Assembly: GCA_003990745.1 (NCBI GenBank)
Contig: RBNI01004032.1
Location: 1 to 14,767, forward strand
Direction of reading: 5' to 3'
DNA from: Jimgerdemannia flammicorona
Lineage: Eukaryota; Mucoromycota; Endogonomycetes; Endogonales; Endogonaceae
DNA: 14,767 nucleotides
In this document: positions 8,583-14,767 of the stretch, one piece after another
Layout: every line of letters begins with the position of its first letter
Position numbering within the stretch: position 1 is the stretch's first letter
Translations under genes and position numbers: made by a program
Notes under the pieces: model-generated
The model's input: the letters and a program-made list of their open reading frames with translations, nothing else
What the model was told of the DNA's origin: nothing
Database searches by the model: none

Positions 8583-9707
8583 CCTCTAGTTTTTATAACT
8601 ATAAAACTTCTACTATATTCTAATATATCAGAACTTTGTCTTTTATCTTGATAATCTTCAAGAGCTTGTAAATATTTTTCATATTATTTTGTTATAGAGT
8701 CTGTACCTTAGTTATATAATTCTTAGCCTTCTTTCTAATTTGATATAGTCTCTATATTTCTGTATCTATATATTTTCATATAGTATCTCTATTAGATAAT
8801 AGGATTCCTTGAGAACTTTCTTCTCTAAATAGCATTTCTCAAGGGGTAAAATGAGTACTTTGTGATTGGATATTCTAGAGAGCAGATAATACTATTGATA
8901 GATAGTAATCCTAGTTTTTGTAATTATTATAATCTTAGTAATAACATTCTTAAGAATCTTATTGGTTCTTTCTGCCTGTCTATTTTCTTGAGAGTGATAG
9001 GCTGTAGTTTGAATGTACTAGATCTTACATATACTTTTTATAGAGAACCTTAAAGAACTGATTCATGAATTCTGTTTCTCTATCTGTAATTACTTATGTT
9101 AGAGTCTTAAATCAGCAGATAATTTCTTTGTTAAAAAAATCAGCTATTGACTATATATTAGCTTTTTTGAGAAGTTCTGCCTCTATCTATTTTGTAGAAA
9201 GATTTACTATGATAATAATATATTAGTTACTAGTTAAAGTTAAGGGTAGAGGGCCAATTATCTATTGCTATATGGGCAAAGAGTACTGGTTCTATGTATG
9301 CTAATCCTGGGATCTAATTTTATTAGTCTTGTTTCTATTTCTAGTATTTGTCATAGGTTCTGATAAATCATCTGATGTCTTTCTCTATTTCTAGCCACTA
9401 TATTGTTCTCTTTACTTTATTATAAGTATTTGTTCCTTCTAGATAGTCAAGTTTATATACTGATTTTATTACTTGCTCTTTCTTATATTTAGGTATAACT
9501 AGTAGCTTTTCTTTCTTCAATATTTCTCTATCAGTTTCAAATTATTTCTATATTCTGTTGATAATTATTTGTGTTTATTTTTCCAGATATTGGGGTATCT
9601 TTTGCTATCTCAGATAGGTAATAATTCTATAGTAGAGCTCTTTATTTATAATTAGTTTACTAGTTCAGAGTTCTTTAAAGTATCTGTGAGAGAGTATTTG
9701 TATTTGT
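8582..9707 (-). pseudogene. Gypsy integrase remnant, 3'-truncated
   Basis: After the RNase H end motif LSQIL comes a degenerate zinc-binding region (about 9350-9420): KVKRTI and YDKY stand where integrases have a GH-containing segment and CxxC, so both zinc cysteines now read Tyr. Next is IAIDNWPSTL (about 9250), the usual position of the catalytic-core start. The best-kept part is TAYHSQENRQAERTN at 8961-9005, matching the family signature T-x-YHPQ-x-N-GQ-x-ER-x-N with the catalytic Glu present. SLEYPITKYSFYPL follows. Frame changes and stops are frequent. The C-terminal part, including any chromodomain, is missing at the LINE poly(A) junction. Integrase would insert the cDNA; this one is inactive. 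Confidence 0.85.
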
Positions 9708-10056
9708 ATTTGTATTAGTGCTCCCAATAAATTAAATCAAAGGCTAATTCAATTCAAGATTCAATTTGAACCCTATTTTTCAAAATATAATAACTTGATT
9801 AATACACATCCAAATTCAATAATATTTAGCTTATTATATTCCTCTTATATAAGAAAATCTAACAAGCTAAAAATTATTAAATTTGGATATGTATTTATCA
9901 AGTTATTATATTTTGAAAAATAGGAGTTAAATTGAACTCTCAATTTAATTCAAATTTGATTTGAATTAAAAAATCTCTAATTCAATTTAATTTGAATGAC
10001 TCTCAATTTAATTTGATTCAAATTGATTCAATTTATTTGAGAATACTAATTTGCAT
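9708..10056. repeat. 8-bp target-site duplication of the MITE
   Basis: ATTTGTAT lies at 9708-9715 and ATTTGCAT at 10049-10056. They differ by one C/T, as expected if decay continued after insertion. The left copy lies in a short TATTTG tandem, so its exact register could shift by one unit. Confidence 0.75.
9716..10048. mobile_element. hAT-like MITE, 333 bp, inside the gypsy RNase H-integrase junction
   Basis: The ends form imperfect inverted repeats: TAGTGCTCCCAA-TAAATT at the left and, reverse-complemented from the right, TAGTATTCTCAAATAAATT. A second pair of long inverted arms lies inside (about 9775-9835 and 9870-9930), sharing TTTTTCAAAATATAATAACT. There is no coding capacity. Flanking 8-mers ATTTGTAT and ATTTGCAT are the duplicated target. 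TIRs starting YARNG and 8-bp duplications are hallmarks of the hAT superfamily. Removing the insert joins gypsy sequence SERTNAN to NTLSQIL, rebuilding the usual G-x-x-N-x-x-AD-x-LSR linker. AT-rich short direct repeats fill the right half. Confidence 0.82.
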
Positions 10057-11432
10057 TAGTTCTTTCAGAATAGTATATAATAGTTATATTATAGGCTTGC
10101 AAATTTATAATTTATTTAACATAGATTTTTTTAGGTTGTTCAATCATTAGTAGCTAGGTGAGGGCTGAGTGGTCTGTCTGAATAGTGAAGTGTCTTTTGG
10201 CAAAATAGTAATGGAACTTTTTTATAGCTCAGATAACTGTGAGATATTTCAACTTATAGGATTTGTATTCTTTTTTAGCTCTTTGGATTTCTTGACTAAG
10301 ATATATAATAATATACTTTACTTTATCTTCTTCTAAGCCAGGACTGCCTCTAGTTCTTATATACTTATATCTATCTATAGGATAAACTCTTGAGTCCAAT
10401 CAGGTCTTCTAAAGATAGATACTTAAATCAATCTAATCTTGAGCTTATCAAATGCCTTTTGTTATCTACCAGTCTATTAGAACTTGATATCCTTCTTGTT
10501 GAGTTCATAGATTGGATCTGCAATATTGGAGAATCTCTTAATAAATCTATAGTAATATATGATAAATTCTATGAAGGTTTGGACTTTAATAATAATAGTA
10601 AGCCTTAGATATTGTTACTGCTTATATCTTGAAGGGGTCTGTGGATGTTCCATCTTAATTAATAATATGGCCAAGAGTAAGAAATCTCAATTTCTACAAA
10701 CTTATACTTCTTGAGCTTAATGTATAGACTATGGTTCCTCAACTTCTTCATCATCTATTAGATATACTGTAGGTTCTCTTCTGGTATCTTACTATAGATA
10801 ATTATATCATCCATATAAATCATCAGCCATCTTTCCATATTATAGTAGAAGATTTTCTTTATTATTTATTAGAAACTTGCTAGTATATTATATATTCTAA
10901 ATGTTATTTGTAGGTAGATATAGGTTTTATCTGGAGTGATGAAGGCTGACTTTTTACTTACTGCTTTAGTGAGACTAATTTGATAGAATTCTGAATATAG
11001 GTCTAAGATACTGTAATACTATACTTCATTTCCCAAAGTTATAAAGATATTACTAATAAAAAGCAGTAGTTATTAATCCTTTTTGATAGCTAGATTGAGC
11101 TTCCTATAGTCTATATAGAGTCTTAAGGTGAATTTTCCTAACTTATTTCTTTTCTTCAGAACTAGTATAACTAGTGAAGCCCAAGGACTACTGGCTTATT
11201 TGATGATACCAGCTTCTTTTATCTGTTTGATTTCTTTTCTGAGCCATTCACAATAGGCCAGCAGAATGGATCTTGCTTTTTGATAGATTAGTTCAGTATC
11301 TCCTATATCTATGTATATTATAATAGTAGTATGGAGTCTTTTCTTTAATATCTTTGAAGTCTGTGGCCAGAATATCTTTGAATTTATAGAGTATCTTCTT
11401 GAGTTTCTTTTTGAGTGGGAATTTATTCTCAA
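10057..11432 (-). pseudogene. Gypsy reverse transcriptase and RNase H remnant
   Basis: The minus-strand frame 11432-11196 holds the RT entry region IDIGDTELIYQKARS and ends KQIKEAGIIK, the usual lead-in to RT. Next come ASSPWASLVILVLKK and LYIDYRKLN (about 11090-11190). The catalytic YMDD is at 10806-10817 within MIYMDDIIIYSK, followed by two stops, then KLKKYKF where the family has KCxF (Cys to Tyr). RNase H is shown by QTDHSALT (DHSALT at 10158-10175) and by IINLQAYNITIIYYSERTN just before the MITE. A frameshift near 11340 separates this from the dUTPase frame. It would copy the element RNA to cDNA and degrade the template; stops and shifts make it inactive. Confidence 0.88.
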
Positions 11433-11499
11433 TGATATAACTGTATTTATTCATGGTTCTCTTCTTCTTGTTGTCTAGTTTGGTAATTTTAATACTAGC

Positions 11500-12090
11500 A
11501 AATACTTCTCTTTCTGTAGATCTGAATTCTTTCCTTCCCCTCTCTGTTTTCTTCAGCTTCTTGACTTCTATAATCTTTAGCTGTAGGACTGAAAAGATCA
11601 GTATCTGTACCAGTCAATTCTTCTTCTTAATTAGAAATGAGATTGTTAAGTTGTAATTCCTAATAATGAGTAGTATTTCTTCAATATAATCTAAATCAAT
11701 AACTTCTACTTTAATAGTAATTTTACTCTTAGTCAGACTACTTCTTATCTTGAGGATTCCAATATAATCTTTTGGAATAGTTATTTCCAGACTAGTTGTA
11801 AGTAGAGTAGTTGTCTGGGGTTTAAGTATAATTTCTTTAACTATAGTGATATCTATTTTGGCTACATTTTCTGACTTATATTCTGATAGAACTACATTAG
11901 GGTAAATATTCTGAATCTTGACCTTGATCTTTTCTTCATCATTACTGTCTTCTAGAAGAGCTGGTGGTTCATTATCCTTCTCTTCTATCTCTTCTTCTCT
12001 TGTCTGTTTCTCAAGAGCCTTCAGTCTTCTTTTATAATAGATCTTCTTGATTGTGCTAGTATACTGGTAACAGTTATTTATATATTTCAT
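11500..12090 (-). pseudogene. dUTPase domain embedded in the gypsy polyprotein
   Basis: An open minus-strand frame of 158 codons starts at 12090 and stops at a TGA (11614-11616). The same frame continues to about 11340. After an acidic linker (EEEIEEKDNEPP) all five motifs of trimeric dUTPases can be followed: AKIDIT for motif 1 (A-G-x-D-L); RSSL for motif 2 at 11734-11745; VIDLDY for motif 3 at 11686-11703, then EEILLIIRN; LVQILI for motif 4, just after the TGA at the place of a conserved Arg; and TERGRKEFRST for motif 5 (RG-x-GGFGST) at 11515-11547. Several motif glycines are replaced by Lys, Glu or Arg through G-to-A changes. dUTPase hydrolyses dUTP to dUMP and pyrophosphate, limiting uracil in cDNA. 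This copy is dead. Confidence 0.83.
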
Positions 12091-12177
12091 GCAGTATATT
12101 CTGATTCCATAGAGGCAGACTCTTTATAGTATATACCCTTTAATAATTCTCTTACACTATTCTTCTTTACTTATTTA

Positions 12178-12945
12178 TCTAACCTTCTTTTTCTTTTTCT
12201 GAGTAGTCACCATGTAGGCCTCTTCTTGCTTACTCTTTTCTTTCTCTATCTTAAAGAGTACTCTCTTATTGATATTAATAAGAATTCTTATCTTCTGGGC
12301 ATTTAGGTCAATTATTTCTCTAGCTTTATAAAATCACTAGTTGCTAATGAGGATATCATAGTTGGTTATATTAGTTACAATTATATCTACCAAAATGATT
12401 GCTCTTCCAAACTTGATGGGCATATCTTGGATCTTTTCTAGAGATATGGCTCTTATTCTATCTGCTGTAATAAATACTAACTTAGTTGCTTCTTCAACCT
12501 CCCAATCTAGATAGTCTGCTACTTTCTTACTAAGAAGATATTCTTCTACTCTAGTGTTAATGATGGCCTTGAAGATTCTATCTTCAATTTGATAGGTTGT
12601 ATAGGCAGAGATCTTATAATTATCTTTACTTTCTTCTTCTAAGTTTTCTTAAATATTATTGGTCTCAGTTATCTTCCAATCCTACTTCTTAATTATCTTG
12701 GTAAGTCTATATCTCATTTACTGTCTGAATGTGAGAATTTCTACCAGCTGGCCAAAGATTGCATTGACCTTCTGTTGGATGAGATCCTTAAAGATATTAT
12801 ACTTAAAGATCTTGATTTTATTAAGCTTCTTTTTCTTTTCTCTCTTATTGGCTAGGGTAGTTTCTTGAATAATATCTTGAACAGCTTGTTCCAGCTCTAT
12901 ATTTTGATCTATTTCTTCAGCTTGGCTTTCTGTAGCAGTCTTCAT
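12178..12945 (-). pseudogene. Gypsy pre-protease and aspartic protease remnant
   Basis: One minus-strand frame runs from an ATG at 12943-12945 to a TAA at 12175-12177 with four internal stops. The first part (YNIFKDLIQQKVNAIFGQLVEIL) resembles the segment that precedes the protease in fungal gypsy elements. The catalytic loop is INTRVE (NTRV at 12547-12558), where an active enzyme has DTGA. Asp to Asn, Gly to Arg and Ala to Val are all G-to-A or C-to-T changes. Downstream, NYDILIS with a stop before WFYKARE matches the family D-x-ILGM-x-WL motif. A Lys-rich tail ends the frame. The protease would cut the polyprotein; here the active site is lost. Confidence 0.78.
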
Positions 12946-12949
12946 CTAT

Positions 12950-13837
12950 TTTTCTACTGAATTCTTTTTGAGTCTTTCTGATAGTCTCTATAAGATTTCT
13001 TATAGATATCCTTTTTAGTAATTTGTATAGAATAAGCCTCTTATTCTTCTTTATCTGATTCTCTAATTTCTTCAAAAGTAATAGTATTGGCCTGTTCTTT
13101 ATTTCAAGTAGCATTGCTTTGCTAGATCTTGCACTTAGTCTCACTTATACATTAATATAAGGAGTGGTCTTCTTCTCTACAGGTGTAGCAGGTGTCTCTC
13201 TTTTTATCTAAGATAGTAGTAAACTTCTGAACTAAATAGTAATTCCTTTCTTTGATTTCCTTTACCATATTTCCTAGATGAGCAGTCATTTTAGTAAACT
13301 TTTTGACTAGTTCCTCTATGAGATTACTATTCTCTACTACTCAGTAGCTCTTAGCTAAGGTGTGTTTTGATTGATTACTATAATAGGAATCACACTAGTT
13401 GTCTTAGGTACTTCAATTCTAACTCTAGTGACTCTTTCTATTATGTAATCTTATAGATATCTAGCTATTCAGTATTGCTGAGTATAGATGACTTTTTGTT
13501 GTAGATCCAGAACTACTAGTGATGAGCAAATTACTATAGCTATCTCTGAATATACTCTCTTTATGAAGATAGCTTCAGCTACTTGATCTTGAATAACATC
13601 AGTATAATCTGCAAGAATTATCTAATATTGAATTCTAGTGTAGAATATATTTAGATCCTCACTCATTTCTTAGTATATAATATTGAGCTAATTCTTTAGA
13701 GCTTGCTTGATCTCATCTATATAATAGATTGCTCAGAGCCAGGTCTTCTATACTATCAGTATAGTATTATCATCATTTTCTATATGAGTTATAGTTATAA
13801 ATACTGCTTTTATAAAATCTCATAGGCTGAAAGACAT
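12950..13837 (-). pseudogene. Gypsy gag remnant with capsid and CCHC zinc knuckle
   Basis: A start codon at 13835-13837 opens a frame reading MSFSL, stop, DFIKAVFITITHIENDD. The capsid-like part has EDLNIFYTRIQY and EAIFIKRVYSEIA, with stops at Gln/Arg positions. After a frameshift near 13330 the frame gives EELVKKFTKMTAHLGNMV, then the knuckle CYTCREEDHSLY, stop, C at 13149-13190, an exact C-x2-C-x4-H-x4-C spacing if the TAA is read as one residue. An acidic tail (EEIRESDKEE) follows to about 12950. Gag packages the element RNA into particles. The start is chosen because it precedes the first gag-like residues. About 100 bp of leader separate it from LINE copy 2. Confidence 0.8.
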
Positions 13838-13940
13838 AAGAACTACTTACTGTCTTACTGTCAGAGTTTTTATAGCAGTATACATACTACTTAAAATTAT
13901 CAATGAAGATAATAATTGATTCATTTGAGATATATTTGTA
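13838..13940 (-). other. Residual 5' leader of the gypsy element
   Basis: About 100 bp of AT-rich sequence lies upstream of the gag start. I see no LTR and no primer-binding site. The sequence changes character at about 13940, where homology to the LINE begins. Confidence 0.4.
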
Positions 13941-13949
13941 AATGATATT

Positions 13950-14549
13950 AGAGATGGAGTGGAGTATCAGCAGGGTCTTGGCCAGGACCTTTGGCCAAGT
14001 GGTTGACAGGCAGTCAGGATTGGCAAGGAGTAGGACTGGGCTGGTATTTAGACTTGGAGCGCTGAGGTGCGGTGGTGGCTTCCCCCCAAGTTTTGGATGG
14101 TGTGGTGGTGAATGCTGTGGAGGAATGTTATGCTGAATTTCCGCACCAGGCATCTGGTGGATAGTGGCTGTTTTGATTGTGAGGAGTGTTATAATGTAGG
14201 GCAAGCTAGAGGCTTGGTGTAGACACCAGAATATTGGCTGGGAGAGTGTGAGGTTTTGGAGGACTTTTGGGTTGAAATAGAGAATAGGCTAGGGGTAGAG
14301 AGAAGACCAGTGGGTGAAGGGGATCACTGGGAGGACTTGAGATCTCAGCTGATGGGGGGGGTGGGTGATAGTTGGATCACTGTCAGATGGGTGCTAGCAG
14401 TTTGGGTGGGTCTGGCAGGTCATTGGCTATTTGTGTTTGAGGAGGGGCAGCGAATAAGCCTGCAGGAGAAGGTTATAAGGTGGGAGGAGCTGTTGGGGGA
14501 TCTGATGACTAGTTGGTGGACAGGTTGGGGTCCTTCAGGGGGGCAGTAG
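13950..14549 (+). pseudogene. C-terminal end of LINE ORF2, copy 2
   Basis: One frame runs without frameshift from 13950 to a TAG after GPSGGQ near 14549, with five stops (TGA or TAG) before 14223 and none after. It carries CEEC (Cys codons at 14178 and 14187) and PEYWLGEC (Tyr at 14232, Cys at 14247). The spacing is C-x2-C-x14-Y-x4-C, matching the C-terminal CCHC motif of LINE RT proteins except for Tyr in the His place. Copy 1 shows CKKY and PEY at the same place. The last 97 codons (from 14256) are fully open and Trp-rich. The motif likely binds nucleic acid during target priming, known from the family only. Confidence 0.8.
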
Positions 14550-14730
14550 CGAGGTTTGATGACAAGGATATGTGAACAGAGTGGAGGGAGAGTGGGAATT
14601 ATATTCGATAGAGTGGTGTTTCATTGAGAAGAGGTAGGAGGGAGGGGCCCCCCTAGGGGGATTGGATAGGGGGAGGGCTCATTGTATTATATAGGATAGA
14701 TGGGGGTAATAAAGGATGAGTCCAAGTGAC

Positions 14731-14733
<3 letters not shown>

Positions 14734-14767
<34 letters not shown>
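14734..14767 (+). repeat. Poly(A) tail of LINE copy 2, cut by window end
   Basis: An unbroken run of 34 A follows GTGACTAT and reaches the last base, so its true length is unknown. Confidence 0.95.

Larger units (their letters stand above)
8582..13930 (-). mobile_element. Decayed Ty3/gypsy LTR retrotransposon, internal region, minus strand
   Basis: Read on the minus strand from 13837 downward, the order is gag capsid, CCHC knuckle, protease, dUTPase, RT, RNase H, integrase. RT-RH before integrase is the Ty3/gypsy order. No LTR is visible: the 5' side is replaced by LINE copy 2 at about 13941, and the 3' side stops at 8582, before any chromodomain or LTR, at the A tail of LINE copy 1. The body is AT-rich with no CpG that I can see, and has at least three frameshifts. 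A 333-bp MITE lies inside it. Confidence 0.88.
13941..14767 (+). mobile_element. 5'-truncated LINE, copy 2 (same family as copy 1)
   Basis: Homology to copy 1 begins at about 13941 (TGATATTAGAGATGGAGTGG against TGATATTGGTAACAGAGTGG near 7733) and continues through the C-terminal ORF2 sequence and 3' UTR to the shared end GACTAT plus poly(A). The copy is about 790 bp without its tail. It keeps at least six CpG sites and has far fewer stops than copy 1, so it is younger. It sits next to the gypsy leader, so it probably inserted there; the other flank is outside the window. Confidence 0.85.

Noticed and set aside
3273..8590. GCTTCTAG (3273-3280) and GCCTCTAG (8582-8589) as the target duplication of LINE copy 1
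   Set aside because: Only 8 bp with a mismatch. The flanks belong to different elements (LINE RT fragment and gypsy integrase), so a simple insertion cannot explain it.
12917..13144. Minus-strand 75-codon ORF next to the zinc knuckle as a separate gene
   Set aside because: The frame carrying the CCHC knuckle continues as an acidic gag tail through this region. The Lys/Ile-rich ORF is in a different frame with no motif.
3300..13900. Alternative genetic code (TAA/TAG read as Gln, as in ciliates)
   Set aside because: Many in-frame stops do fall at Gln positions, but TGA also appears at Arg positions. Catalytic and zinc residues are changed by transitions, frameshifts are present and CpG is gone. 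Mutation explains all of this; recoding does not.
13887..14204. Overlapping ORFs at 13887-14204 (minus) and 13942-14136 (plus)
   Set aside because: Both are out of frame with the LINE ORF2 end that runs from 13950 to 14549 and aligns with copy 1.

Overview
The window reads as a graveyard of retroelements in the repeat compartment of a fungal genome, most likely a filamentous fungus with RIP-like C-to-T decay. I see no host gene, rRNA, tRNA or CRISPR array. The fungal call is an inference. It rests on the element mix (Ty3/gypsy with gag-PR-RT-RH-IN, a non-LTR element with an apurinic-type endonuclease and RT, a hAT-like MITE), on near-total loss of CpG over long stretches, and on reading frames broken mainly where Gln or Arg codons (CAG, CAA, CGA) would become TAG, TAA or TGA.

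Layout from left to right. 1-1480 is the least decayed part and is rich in CpG. It holds the acidic C-terminus of an unrecognised plus-strand protein (1-318), then a putative LTR-like region with three 82-bp tandem repeats, a TATA box and AATAAA, then a CpG-rich leader with a possible Arg/Pro-rich ORF. 1490-2959 is a minus-strand LTR element remnant: a putative 5' LTR (about 2553-2959) followed by a broken, unrecognised gag-like frame (1577-2290). 2960-3260 is a minus-strand LINE reverse transcriptase fragment. It carries a tiny second LINE insertion (29 nt of 3' end plus a 45-nt tail) flanked by a perfect 17-bp target-site duplication.

About 3281-8581 is a nearly full-length plus-strand LINE (ORF1 with coiled-coil-like character, ORF2 with endonuclease, RT and C-terminal cysteine motif) ending in 69 A. 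8582-13930 is a minus-strand Ty3/gypsy element. Read from right to left it runs gag capsid, CCHC knuckle, aspartic protease, a dUTPase domain, RT, RNase H and integrase. Its RNase H/integrase junction is split by a 333-bp hAT-like MITE with an 8-bp TSD. About 13941-14767 is the 5'-truncated 3' end of a second, younger plus-strand copy of the same LINE, with its poly(A) running off the window.

The elements act on one another rather than as an operon. LINE machinery produced at least three insertions here, one of them inside an older copy of its own RT gene. The gypsy element was hit by a MITE, and probably by the second LINE just upstream of gag. The most unusual item is the dUTPase domain between protease and RT of the gypsy polyprotein, in which all five trimeric-dUTPase motifs can be traced despite the decay.
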